A stretch of 28,907 nucleotides of DNA, taken from the NCBI GenBank assembly GCA_964551015.1, contig CAZKBP010000052.1:1-28907 (forward strand). The letters run 5' to 3'. This document shows positions 16,444 through 24,894 of the stretch, one piece after another. The DNA is from CAZKBP01 sp964551015 (GTDB lineage Bacteria; Bacteroidota; Bacteroidia; Cytophagales; Microscillaceae). Both the position numbers and the translations under genes were made by a program. Every line of letters starts with the position of its first letter. The stretch's first letter is position 1. The notes below the pieces were generated by a model, which was not told the origin of the DNA, did not search any database, and saw only the letters and a program-made list of their open reading frames with translations.

Positions 16444-16475
16444 AAAAGGCGTCCTGAAATCAGGGTGCCTTTTTT
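16444..16475 (+). terminator. intrinsic terminator between dienelactone hydrolase and kinase genes
   Basis: AAAAGGC...GCCTTTT forms the base of a hairpin of about 14 bp with a tiny loop (around 16457-16460), followed by six T. The A-run on the other side means it may also end the convergent minus-strand operon, whose stop is at 16482. Confidence 0.8.
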
Positions 16476-16481
16476 GGATAA

Positions 16482-18281
16482 TTATCTTTCGTGACTCAAC
16501 ATCTCCAGACCCTGCGCGTTGATATAAAATTCCTTCCCCTTGATCATCACCTTCGCGGTACCGTCTACGAAACTAGTCACCCACTGATAACGGTAGGGAA
16601 TAACCATCCTTCCTCTGGTATCGATAAAGCCCCAGCGCCCATTCCGCTTGACTCCGGCCAAACCCTCACTGAAATTCAGATTATTTTGAAATTGCGGTCT
16701 GATTACCTCTCTACCTTGCTGATTGATATATCCCCATTGTTGCCCTTGTTTTACCCGAGCAAATCCTTGGCTGAAATCTCCACCATAATCATAAAACAAG
16801 GGTACGATCAATTGATTCTCCTTGTTTACGTAGCCAGTTTTACCCTTGGCCACCACTTTGGCTAGTCCCTCGTGGAAGCTGCCTACCCAATCGTAAGTCA
16901 GGGGCACGATTTCACGACCGTGTTTATCCACGTGTCCATACTTGTTATTAATGCTGGCTCGGGCGGCTCCCTCTTGGAAATTATCTGCCCAATCATATTT
17001 AAAAGGAATTTCTACGCCTCCGTATTGATTGGCAAAGCCCACCCGATCATTTTTTTGGATTTTTGCCAAGCCTTCACTGAAATGTTCCACGTAGCCGTAC
17101 TCGCTGCTGAGTTCTTGATGGCTTATGGTTTTGGGTGCTTCCGCGTTGACCAAGGTAACGGTTTTATCGGGAAGCTTGTAGGAGCTAAAGTGTAATGCTC
17201 CCAACATAGCCACACTAACCAAAGCCACACTCCCCACGAAAGACTTGACCAAACTCTTATTGGGTGTCTTGGAAGGTTCGTGGCGATATAGCAAGGGACT
17301 GGGTGATGCTTGCTGATTGTAGGCAATCGGGGCAAAATGGATTTTTTCTCGAAAAGCCATCCACCATTCCTGAGCCGAAGGGCGCACCTGAGGATTTTGA
17401 TGCCCTGCATCGAAGCATCTCAGAAATAACTCTTGAATAGGTGTAGCAATGGCATGAAAAGCCTGATGTGGCTCAGGTATGACTTGGAAATAGCGTTCTT
17501 TAACTCCCAGCGGGAAAAGGCCGTGATAAATTTTTTGTTCGTTAGAAATGAGCTTGTCATAAGGTTTTTTGCAAGTCCCGGTAAAAGGATGCAAGCCAAA
17601 CAATACTTTATAAAAAACCACGGCCAGAGAGAAACGATCCCAGCTTTCGTCAATTAAATCCTTTTTGATATTGAGGGATTTTAATTCGGCGGGACTGTAT
17701 TCAGGGCTGGTTTTTTCTCCAGAAAAAATGAGCTTTTGGTTGCGTACTACCTCAGAAGAGTCCACATCAATGACCGAGACTTGGCCGTCTAGCGTTACTT
17801 TGATGTTTTCTGGTTTGATATCTACGAAAACATACTGTTGTGTCTGGTGCATTTGTTGGAAAGCCTTGGCAATATTTTGACAGACCTTGAGACGATTTTG
17901 TAATCCCTGATAATGCCCACGATCATAACGCTGCTTCCAAGCCTGCCCCAAACGCTTGGGCAGTTTAGAAGAACAAAGAGAAGTCAGGTCAATGGCACTT
18001 TTGGCTTTGGGCATGAGGAAACCCACGAATTTTTGCTTTTGGTAAATAATTTCTTCTGGCCACATCACCGAAAGTTCAGTTTCTAATTGAGAGCGATGTG
18101 AGAGCATGTAGATCAGCTTCAGCTCACGCTCTTTGGTTCTTTCTCTGGGATGGTAAATCTTGACGACGTGTCCCCGATAAGAAGCAGGGTTTATAATTTC
18201 ATACACATTACCTTCGCCCCCTCGGCCTAAGGGAGTTTTCGTTACTTCAAGCTTCTCTTGTTTACTGGTAAAAAAGTACAT
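16482..18281 (-). CDS. kinase-like membrane protein with WG repeats (paralog 2)
   Basis: The 599-residue chain has a eukaryotic-type kinase fold (about 10-310), one membrane helix (346-366) and WG (KWG) repeats (about 393-595), predicted outside the membrane. Kinase landmarks: glycine loop LGRGGEGNVYEI, K41 in VVKIYHP, catalytic-loop D154 in VDIKPENIKV (the HRD histidine is replaced), metal-site D172 in VIDVDSSEV (DFG replaced by DVD), and a WDRFSLAVVFYK helix. The active-site aspartates and lysine are retained, so activity is possible. WG repeats read like YGHVDKHGREIVPLTYDW and recur five to six times. It lies 25 nt downstream of a paralog of the same layout. Substrates are unknown. Confidence 0.85.
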   Translation of the reverse strand: MYFFTSKQEKLEVTKTPLGRGGEGNVYEIINPASYRGHVVKIYHPRERTKERELKLIYMLSHRSQLETELSVMWPEEIIYQKQKFVGFLMPKAKSAIDLTSLCSSKLPKRLGQAWKQRYDRGHYQGLQNRLKVCQNIAKAFQQMHQTQQYVFVDIKPENIKVTLDGQVSVIDVDSSEVVRNQKLIFSGEKTSPEYSPAELKSLNIKKDLIDESWDRFSLAVVFYKVLFGLHPFTGTCKKPYDKLISNEQKIYHGLFPLGVKERYFQVIPEPHQAFHAIATPIQELFLRCFDAGHQNPQVRPSAQEWWMAFREKIHFAPIAYNQQASPSPLLYRHEPSKTPNKSLVKSFVGSVALVSVAMLGALHFSSYKLPDKTVTLVNAEAPKTISHQELSSEYGYVEHFSEGLAKIQKNDRVGFANQYGGVEIPFKYDWADNFQEGAARASINNKYGHVDKHGREIVPLTYDWVGSFHEGLAKVVAKGKTGYVNKENQLIVPLFYDYGGDFSQGFARVKQGQQWGYINQQGREVIRPQFQNNLNFSEGLAGVKRNGRWGFIDTRGRMVIPYRYQWVTSFVDGTAKVMIKGKEFYINAQGLEMLSHER

Positions 18282-18306
18282 TGGCGTTTAATTAATAATT
18301 ACTTGG

Positions 18307-20307
18307 CTAATTCTTTTCAATATCTTTGGCAGGGCGATTTGAGCAATTCTGAAGACAGTTTCCCTGAGTATCTATGTAAAAATTCCTATGCAAGAAGGTA
18401 ACGGCAGCTTTGCCTTGCTGGAAGCTCTCTGCTCTTTGAAAAACAAAGGGAATTCGTACCTGCCCTTGCTTGTCTATATATCCAAAGAAGCTTTCTTTCT
18501 TGACCGCGGCTTTGCCTTCTTGAAAAGGGAGAGCCATTTTATATTGAAACGGAATCAAGACTCGATTCTCCTGATTAATATATCCATATAGCCCTGATTT
18601 TTTGGCGAGGGCTAATCCTTCTTGCAAATCATCCAATACTTCGTATTCAGGCGGAATAATTTCTTGCCCATTCCGATCAATCATACCAAATTTGCCCTCG
18701 AGCAGAAAGCGAGCTTTGCCTCCCGAAAAGGGCAATATCTCCTCGTAGACGGGTGGAAGCAAGGCTTTTCCATCTGTACGCAATAAGCCCACTTTTCCTT
18801 TTTGGTAAAAGAAAGCACGAGATTGCTCAAAAGCACCAATCGAGTCACACACGATTGGGTAGATCATTTCTCCTCGGGCGTTCATCAATCCATAATGGCT
18901 TTCTCGTTTTACTTTAACTAAGTAAACCGTCTGGTTTGTGCGCTCGGCATTAGGGTTTGTTGTGGGAAAAAAATTACCGACAGCATCAAAATCTGGAGGT
19001 ATGATTTCCTCTCCGTGCGCGTTCACAAAGCCATATTTACCCCCTACAAATACCTTGGCCAAGCCACTCCGTGGGGTAGATTCAGAGACTTCAATCCAGT
19101 CATAGCGATTTTCTCCGGTAGGATCTACAAAAAAACTTTGATAGTGCTCTCGTTTGGAAGAATCTCTAAAACCTTGAGCAAAATAATGCAAGCTCCTCAG
19201 CCCGATGACAATAAATAACAGCATCACGACCGAAGCAAGCAAGGCACGATCTTGAAAACCTCGTTTCAATTCTTCTTTTTCGCGTGTCTTTGATTGGATT
19301 CCTAAGCGATGAGTCGGGGGAAGCGCTTGGTAGGCTTGCTGGAAAGAGCTCAGATGTGGGCGTTGCTGTGCCTCAAGCAAAGCAGAACCCCATTCCTCGG
19401 GGCTTGGCCTTTGGGCTGAATCTAGCAGACCATCGTCAAAACAACGCGAAAACAACGCTTGGACACCAGTGGGCAAGGCATAAAAATTCTGATGAGGAGC
19501 CGGAATGACTTCGAGGTATCCTCGACGAGAACCGTGTGGAAAAAACCCAGCTTGGATTTTTTGTTCCAGCGAACATAAATGCTGGTGGCGGGCTTTGGGA
19601 GTAGCCGTGAAAGGGTGTAGTCCTAATAATAATTTGTAAAATACGACCGCCATGGAAAAATAATCCCACTGAGGAGGAATCAGTTGCCGAGGCAAATCCA
19701 AGTGGTTCATCTCCGGTGGGGCATATTCTGGACTTACTTTTTCCGCCGGAAACAGGAGTTGCCCTTTCTCTATCACTTCTATCGAATCAATATCAAGTAT
19801 AGATATCTGTCCAGATAGGCTCACTTTTATATTTTCGGGTTTGAGGTCTACTAGCACATACTTTCCACTCGCGTGGATTGATTGGACGGCTTGGGCAATT
19901 TGGTAGCATAGTTCCATCCGATGCATCAAACCTCGTTTCTGATAACGTGCATACCTTTCCTGATACAGTTGATCCGTTTTGGCGGGCATACGCAGAGAGC
20001 AGAGCGTGCTTAGGTCGAGTGCACCCGGTGCTTTGGCCATCGTGAAGCCCACGAATGCCTCTTCTTGGTATAGCATATTTTCTACCCAGATTGTAGAAAG
20101 TTTGGAGTGCTCGGCAGGGCGATTTTGGCGTAAATAGTTGATTTTCAGTTCACGGTGCTTGTTTCTTTCACGAGGGTGATAGATTTTAGCCACTTGTGTG
20201 TGATACTGGTCAGGATCAGCAATTTCGTATACGCTACCCTCTCCGCCTCGTCCAAAGGGATGCTCCCTTAGCTTAATCAGTTGGTTATCAGAGTTATAGC
20301 AACGCAT
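18307..20307 (-). CDS. kinase-like membrane protein with WG repeats (paralog 1)
   Basis: This 666-residue protein is the upstream member of the pair. Its kinase domain aligns without gaps to the downstream paralog for about 240 residues: GRGGEGSVYEI, K41 in VAKIYHPRER, D154 in VDLKPENIKV, D172 in ILDIDSIEV (DFG replaced by DID), SPEYAPPE and the WDYFSMAVVFYK helix. A membrane helix lies near 354-376, followed by a domain of about 280 residues of WG repeats such as KFGMIDRNGQEIIPPEYEVL. The last residues contain two Cys (NCLQNCSN). It is the promoter-proximal gene of the two-gene operon. WG repeats are common in Bacteroidota surface proteins of unknown ligand. A kinase call is likely; whether it phosphorylates is not shown. 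Confidence 0.86.
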   Translation of the reverse strand: MRCYNSDNQLIKLREHPFGRGGEGSVYEIADPDQYHTQVAKIYHPRERNKHRELKINYLRQNRPAEHSKLSTIWVENMLYQEEAFVGFTMAKAPGALDLSTLCSLRMPAKTDQLYQERYARYQKRGLMHRMELCYQIAQAVQSIHASGKYVLVDLKPENIKVSLSGQISILDIDSIEVIEKGQLLFPAEKVSPEYAPPEMNHLDLPRQLIPPQWDYFSMAVVFYKLLLGLHPFTATPKARHQHLCSLEQKIQAGFFPHGSRRGYLEVIPAPHQNFYALPTGVQALFSRCFDDGLLDSAQRPSPEEWGSALLEAQQRPHLSSFQQAYQALPPTHRLGIQSKTREKEELKRGFQDRALLASVVMLLFIVIGLRSLHYFAQGFRDSSKREHYQSFFVDPTGENRYDWIEVSESTPRSGLAKVFVGGKYGFVNAHGEEIIPPDFDAVGNFFPTTNPNAERTNQTVYLVKVKRESHYGLMNARGEMIYPIVCDSIGAFEQSRAFFYQKGKVGLLRTDGKALLPPVYEEILPFSGGKARFLLEGKFGMIDRNGQEIIPPEYEVLDDLQEGLALAKKSGLYGYINQENRVLIPFQYKMALPFQEGKAAVKKESFFGYIDKQGQVRIPFVFQRAESFQQGKAAVTFLHRNFYIDTQGNCLQNCSNRPAKDIEKN

Positions 20308-20523
20308 AATTTTCTTAGAGCTTCTAATTAAATTTTACTTATAAATATAAAGAAAAAACATGGATTAAGTAGTTTTTATTTTGTTAATGTGCGGGTAGCC
20401 CGAGGTTCTTCTGGTCTTATACCAATCGGGAAGGGTGATGCCTAGTTTGGTCATCTGATGATTTTGCTATGGATCAAGGAAATTGAGTTTGGTCATATTT
20501 TAGACCGGATACTTACGTTAATT

Positions 20524-20555
20524 TTGTCACGTTCTATTTAAAATTTATAATTTTG
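20524..20555 (+). promoter_or_regulatory. Bacteroidota-type promoter for the TMEM220-like gene
   Basis: TTG (20524-20526), 21 nt, then TAATTTTG (20548-20555) match the -33/-7 consensus with good spacing. The implied start is only a few bases before the ATG at 20569, so the leader is very short. A second TAATTTTG lies at 20519-20526. Confidence 0.5.
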
Positions 20556-20568
20556 AAGCTAATAAATT

Positions 20569-20904
20569 ATGAAAACGATCCACCATTATATCGCCGTTGT
20601 TCTGGGTTTAGTCTTTTTGCTATTTGCCTACTTTCAGCTTGATGATGCTGATTTTTACCTGTGGGTTCCGATTTACGCGCTGGCCGCGGCATTTTCTTTC
20701 GCGGTTTATGCTCGAAAAGCCAATCGCGCGTTGTTGTTAGTAGCGGCAGTGATTGCTTTTATTGGTGCTTTCGTGTATTTTCCCGAGACTTACCACGGAG
20801 TGGCAGAGTTTGAGCGTTATCGAGAAGTAGAGTATGCCCGTGAGTCTTTTGGTTTAAGCATCATTGGTTTGTCTATGCTTTATTATTATTTTCTAGTGAA
20901 GTAA
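20569..20904 (+). CDS. small membrane protein, TMEM220 family
   Basis: A 111-residue integral membrane protein with four helices (about 5-23, 30-47, 54-70 and 93-110). The segment FAYFQLDDADFYLWVPIY after the first helix corresponds to the conserved Q-x-N/D-D-x-D-x-x-x-W motif of the TMEM220 family. The family occurs in animals and Bacteroidota and has no known function. The gene has its own promoter and is 85 nt upstream of gldA. The family call rests on this one motif and on the length. Confidence 0.75.
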   Translation: MKTIHHYIAVVLGLVFLLFAYFQLDDADFYLWVPIYALAAAFSFAVYARKANRALLLVAAVIAFIGAFVYFPETYHGVAEFERYREVEYARESFGLSIIGLSMLYYYFLVK

Positions 20905-20989
20905 GACGCATTTGTTGGCTACCAAGGGATATTTCAAAAAAATAGGAGCATCTCCTGTCTATCAAAAAGATTGAAGCATCTAGCTTATT

Positions 20990-21904
20990 ATGTCCATCCA
21001 AGTATCCGAATTAAGTAAAATCTACGGCAAGCAAAAAGCAGTCAACCAAATTTCCTTTGAGGTAAATTCTGGTGAAATTTTGGGCTTCCTCGGCCCCAAT
21101 GGAGCAGGCAAATCCACTACCATGAAAATCATCACCAGCTATCTTGCTCCTACGGAGGGCACGGTTCAGGTTTGTGGCTTTGATGTACAAGAAAAACCCA
21201 TGGAGGTGCGTCGCCATATCGGTTATTTACCCGAGCACAATCCGCTCTACTTGGATATGTACGTGAAGGAATACCTTCATTTTATTGCCGAATTACACGG
21301 CCTTCGAGGTTCTAGGCGAAAAAGTCGCCTGATGGAAATGATCGAGATTTGTGGCCTAACCCGTGAACAGAAAAAGAAAGTGGGCTCGCTCTCCAAGGGC
21401 TATCGCCAGCGCGTGGGGCTAGCTCAAGCCTTGATTCACGATCCACCCGTATTGATTTTAGATGAACCAACGACGGGGCTTGATCCGAATCAAATTTTAG
21501 AAATTCGCCAGTTGATCAAAGACATTGGTCAGCAAAAAACGGTGATTTTTTCCACCCACATTATGCAAGAAGTCCAGGCCATCTGCGACCGGGTAGTGAT
21601 TATTAATTTGGGAGAAATCGTAGCCAACAGTTCTGTACAAGAACTGAAAGCTTTGCAAAAGGCAGAAAATATCACGATGGTAGAGTTTGCCCAAGACATT
21701 GACACGCAGGCTTTGGCGCAGGTAGAAGGCATCAGTCGGATTGAAATCGTTTCGGATCGCAAATACAAGCTGTTCTCAGCGACAGACGTTGACCTACGTG
21801 CTCAGGTTTCTCAGTGGGCCAATGCACATGATTACACGCTAATGGGTTTACAACAAGAAGAAAATACTTTGGAAGAAGTATTCCAGCATTTGACCAAATC
21901 TTAA
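20990..21904 (+). CDS. gldA: ABC transporter ATP-binding protein GldA
   Basis: A 304-residue ABC ATPase. Walker A GPNGAGKST (35-43), signature LSKGY (134-138), Walker B VLILDEP (154-160) and the switch H190 (FSTH) are intact. Length and the SIQVSELSKIYGKQKAV start fit GldA, the ATPase of the GldA-GldF-GldG transporter required for gliding in Flavobacterium johnsoniae. The gene ends 7 nt before gldF, so the two form an operon. A general ABC-2 type exporter ATPase of the same family is the alternative. The GldF partner next to it makes the gliding assignment likely. Confidence 0.85.
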   Translation: MSIQVSELSKIYGKQKAVNQISFEVNSGEILGFLGPNGAGKSTTMKIITSYLAPTEGTVQVCGFDVQEKPMEVRRHIGYLPEHNPLYLDMYVKEYLHFIAELHGLRGSRRKSRLMEMIEICGLTREQKKKVGSLSKGYRQRVGLAQALIHDPPVLILDEPTTGLDPNQILEIRQLIKDIGQQKTVIFSTHIMQEVQAICDRVVIINLGEIVANSSVQELKALQKAENITMVEFAQDIDTQALAQVEGISRIEIVSDRKYKLFSATDVDLRAQVSQWANAHDYTLMGLQQEENTLEEVFQHLTKS

Positions 21905-21911
21905 AAAAGGT

Positions 21912-22643
21912 ATGTTTGCCATTTTCAAAAAAGAAATTCGTAGTTTTTTGAGTTCATTAATTGCCTATCTGGTGGTCATTGTTTTTTTGACGGCCATTGG
22001 TCTGTTTATGTGGGTTTTTCCCGAGTATAATGTCTTGGACTATGGCTATGCAGACTTGGAAACGCTCTTTATGCTGGGGCCTTATGTCTTTTTGTTTTTG
22101 ATTCCTGCCATTACGATGCGTACTTTTGCCGAAGAAAAGAAAACGGGGACGATCGAGCTATTGCTTACTCGCCCTTTGCGAGATTGGGATATTATTCTGG
22201 GAAAATATTTCTCCAGCCTTAGCCTCGTGTGGTTGGCATTGCTACCTACTTTACTTTATTATTATTCAGTTTACCAGCTGGGCAATCCTGTGGGCAATAT
22301 CGATACGCCCGGTACGATTGGCTCTTATCTGGGTTTAATGCTGTTGGGAGCTGTTTTCACGTCCATTGGTATTTTTGCTTCTTCCCTGACTGAGAACCAA
22401 ATCGTTGCTTTTATCCTAGCGGTGTCTTTCTGTTTTTTGATTTATCAAGGCTTTGCTGCTTTTACGAGTTTTAGCGACTCAAACCCCTGGGCTTTTGCTT
22501 TGGTGCAGTTGGGAGTGGATTATCATTACAATACCATTCGTAAAGGATTGATCGACTCTAGAGATTTGCTTTATTTTTTTAGTATAATTGCTTTGATGTT
22601 ATTGGCTACTAAGTTAGTTTTAGGGAGTAGAAAATGGAGCTAG
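21912..22643 (+). CDS. gldF: ABC transporter permease GldF
   Basis: A 243-residue ABC-2 permease with six predicted helices, starting MFAIFKKEIRSFLSSLIAYLV as GldF proteins do. The TMRTFAEEKKTGTIELLLTRPLRDWDI region (about 67-90) after the second helix is the coupling segment typical of this family. It follows gldA by 7 nt. The expected third subunit gene gldG (a protein of about 550 residues, usually right after gldF) is absent; eboA starts 103 nt later. Confidence 0.85.
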   Translation: MFAIFKKEIRSFLSSLIAYLVVIVFLTAIGLFMWVFPEYNVLDYGYADLETLFMLGPYVFLFLIPAITMRTFAEEKKTGTIELLLTRPLRDWDIILGKYFSSLSLVWLALLPTLLYYYSVYQLGNPVGNIDTPGTIGSYLGLMLLGAVFTSIGIFASSLTENQIVAFILAVSFCFLIYQGFAAFTSFSDSNPWAFALVQLGVDYHYNTIRKGLIDSRDLLYFFSIIALMLLATKLVLGSRKWS

Positions 22644-22746
22644 TTTACAAACGAACCCTCCATCATTAGGAAACATCACTTCACACAAGCTATCCGTTGG
22701 TTTTTGTTGTCGATCGAATTCATAAAATTTATAAAACCTCCAACCT

Positions 22747-23667
22747 ATGACCTCAAAAACAGATAAGCACTTACAGGCAGATTTGGATGCCGCTAGGGAG
22801 TTTTTAAAAGACTTATTAGCCCCCAAAATCAGCGAAAAGGATCAAGATTGGCTCCAACACAAGTTAGACAAAATTAAGCAAGATGGCTTTGGAAGAGCTT
22901 TTTTGATGGCCTTCTCGGGAGCGCCACGCTTTATTGGCAAAGAGGCCATCTCTCCTAGCGAAGCAGTTCTACAAAAAGCTGAAGCTCTGAGAACAGGCTT
23001 TCGCCCCCAAGCTTGGACAGCCGACCAGACGGTACGCATACTTTTCTTGCTCTATCTCCCCGTGGATAGTCCAGAAGCATACCAAAATAAACTAGATCGT
23101 ATCTTCGAGACAGCTGATATGAACGAGCAGGTGGCACTTTTCTCAGCTTTTCCGCTCTTAGCTTACCCCGAAAGGCTCATCGCGCGTACCATGGAGGGAC
23201 TGCGTACCAATATGACCGTGGTATTTGATGCCATCGCCCTTGAAAACCCCTATGCCACGGATTTCTTAGAGGAAGCCGCCTGGAATCAGATGTTCCTGAA
23301 AGCTGCCTTCTTAGATCGTCCTTTGTATAGAATCCACGGCGTACAGCAAAGAGCCAATGCGGATTTGGCTCGAATCGTATCGGATTATGCACACGAACGC
23401 TGGGCAGCCGGTCGCGTGGTAAGTCCTGAGCTTTGGCGGCCTGTGAGCAAATTCGTAGATCAAACTATTTTAGAAGATTTACAAAAACTCTTTACCCAAG
23501 AAGAATTCCAAAAACAGGCGGCTACCTTGGCCTGTGCTCAGAGCGAAAACGAGGAGGCTCAGCGTCTTTTGTCCCAACATCCTGAGTTCTTAGCGCAGGT
23601 AGAGAAGGGTGAACTTACTTGGATCACACTTGGTCAAGCTTGGAGGGAGAGTAAAGGAGAAAACTAA
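22747..23667 (+). CDS. eboA: EboA
   Basis: This 306-residue soluble protein has the EboA family hallmarks: a mid-region with TADMNEQVALFSAFPLLAYPE (about 125-145), then EGLRTNMTVVFDAIALENPY, AAWNQMFLKAAFLD, and DYAHERWAAGRVVSPELWRPV (about 208-228). No signal peptide or membrane helix is seen. EboA is the first gene of the ebo cluster, found in cyanobacteria, Bacteroidota, Pseudomonas-type bacteria and some eustigmatophyte algal plastids, where it always travels with eboB-eboE. Its biochemical role is unknown; cyanobacterial ebo mutants fail to export a scytonemin monomer to the periplasm. Confidence 0.88.
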   Translation: MTSKTDKHLQADLDAAREFLKDLLAPKISEKDQDWLQHKLDKIKQDGFGRAFLMAFSGAPRFIGKEAISPSEAVLQKAEALRTGFRPQAWTADQTVRILFLLYLPVDSPEAYQNKLDRIFETADMNEQVALFSAFPLLAYPERLIARTMEGLRTNMTVVFDAIALENPYATDFLEEAAWNQMFLKAAFLDRPLYRIHGVQQRANADLARIVSDYAHERWAAGRVVSPELWRPVSKFVDQTILEDLQKLFTQEEFQKQAATLACAQSENEEAQRLLSQHPEFLAQVEKGELTWITLGQAWRESKGEN

Positions 23668-23829
23668 CTTGCCCCTCCCCAAAACTGGCTTCTTACGTTC
23701 TGGTAGTCTAGAACGGTTACAGGAAAGATTTAAGTAAATCATTTATATATACTGAAAATCAATAGCATAGCTCTTGGTTGAATGCCTGCGGCTCCCTGCT
23801 TTCATCTACAAACCAATCTAATTCATAAA

Positions 23830-24756
23830 ATGGATACAGCTCAAGATCTGATTTTTATCGACCCTCATGTACATATGACCTCCCGTACTACCGATGACTA
23901 CGAAGCCATGCGTGCGGCGGGTGTCGTAGCTATCATTGAACCCGCTTTTTGGCTGGGACAACCTCGTACCACGGTGGGAGCTTTCAAGGATTATTTCAGC
24001 AGTTTGATTGGCTGGGAAAGATTTCGTGCCAGTCAGTTTGGTATTCGCCATTATTGCACGATCGGCCTCAATTCCAAAGAAGCCAATAACGAAGCCCTGG
24101 CCGAAGAAGTGATGGAACTCCTCCCCTCTTTTGTCCTCAAAGAAGGCGTAGTGGGCGTGGGTGAAATTGGCTATGATGATCAGACCGAGGCCGAAGACAA
24201 ATATTATCGCCAACAAATTGAGCTTGCAGTGGAGGTTAATCTTCCTATTCAGATTCACACTCCCCATCGTGATAAAAAAGCTGGCACTTCTCGCAGTATG
24301 GATGTGATTGAAGAAATGGGAGCCAAACCCGAAATGACCATTGTTGATCATAACAACGAAGAAACCGTCAAGGAAGTACTCGATCGGGGTTACTGGGCGG
24401 CCTTTACCATTTATCCTTATACCAAAATGGGCAATGAGCGCATGGTAGAAGTGGTCAAACAATACGGCACCGAACGCATTATCGTCAACAGTGCCGCCGA
24501 TTGGGGCATCAGCGACCCCCTGGCTGTCCCAAAAACGGCCGCCCTGATGCTGGAAAAAGGGCTGACCGAAGCTGATGTCAAAAAGGTGTGCTACCAAAAT
24601 GCCCTCGATGCTTTCGGACAAAGTGGTCAAATGAAAGAAAGCGATTGGTTAGAGGCCGACGAGGTAGACCAAAGCCGCAAATTCGAAGGCAGTGGCATCC
24701 TGCGTGGTGGCCAAGACCCTCGAGCTGAGCGTCGCAAAGCAAAGATTATTGAATAA
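23830..24756 (+). CDS. eboB: EboB, TatD-like metal hydrolase
   Basis: The ATG at 23830 (308 residues) starts a typical MDTAQDLIFIDPHVHM N-terminus; an ATG at 23782 would add 16 unconvincing residues. The amidohydrolase/TatD barrel metal ligands are visible: HVH (13-15), the VGVGEIGYD glutamate, IHTPHR, VDHNNE and NSAADWG. This is a cytoplasmic TIM-barrel hydrolase of unknown substrate, and the second member of the ebo set. The C-terminal tail (RKFEGSGILRGGQDPR) is conserved-looking but unassigned. It follows eboA by 162 nt. Confidence 0.9.
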   Translation: MDTAQDLIFIDPHVHMTSRTTDDYEAMRAAGVVAIIEPAFWLGQPRTTVGAFKDYFSSLIGWERFRASQFGIRHYCTIGLNSKEANNEALAEEVMELLPSFVLKEGVVGVGEIGYDDQTEAEDKYYRQQIELAVEVNLPIQIHTPHRDKKAGTSRSMDVIEEMGAKPEMTIVDHNNEETVKEVLDRGYWAAFTIYPYTKMGNERMVEVVKQYGTERIIVNSAADWGISDPLAVPKTAALMLEKGLTEADVKKVCYQNALDAFGQSGQMKESDWLEADEVDQSRKFEGSGILRGGQDPRAERRKAKIIE

Positions 24757-24766
24757 ATACAGCGGG

Positions 24767-24874
24767 CAAGTTGCAGATTTCAGGTCGTAAGTTGAAAATA
24801 GTTCATCTTCAACTAGCTCGGCCAAGATACTCAGTACCATCACAACATCTGGGTTATCTATGATCTGCAACTTG
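24767..24874. repeat. 12-bp inverted repeat in the eboB-eboC gap
   Basis: CAAGTTGCAGAT (24767-24778) and its exact complement ATCTGCAACTTG (24863-24874) bracket about 84 bp. Inside is a smaller palindrome GTTGAA/TTCAAC. Related half-sites (CTGCAACTT) sit next to the eboC start. It could fold in the transcript between the two genes, or be a remnant of a dispersed repeat. Confidence 0.6.
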
Positions 24875-24894
24875 TAATCCATGAACTGCAACTT

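Noticed and set aside
23818..24630. 270-codon open frame antisense to eboB
   Set aside because: It mirrors the reading frame of a clear TatD-like gene; the residue pattern (many Phe, His, Gly, Ile) is that of a complement frame and no motif is present.
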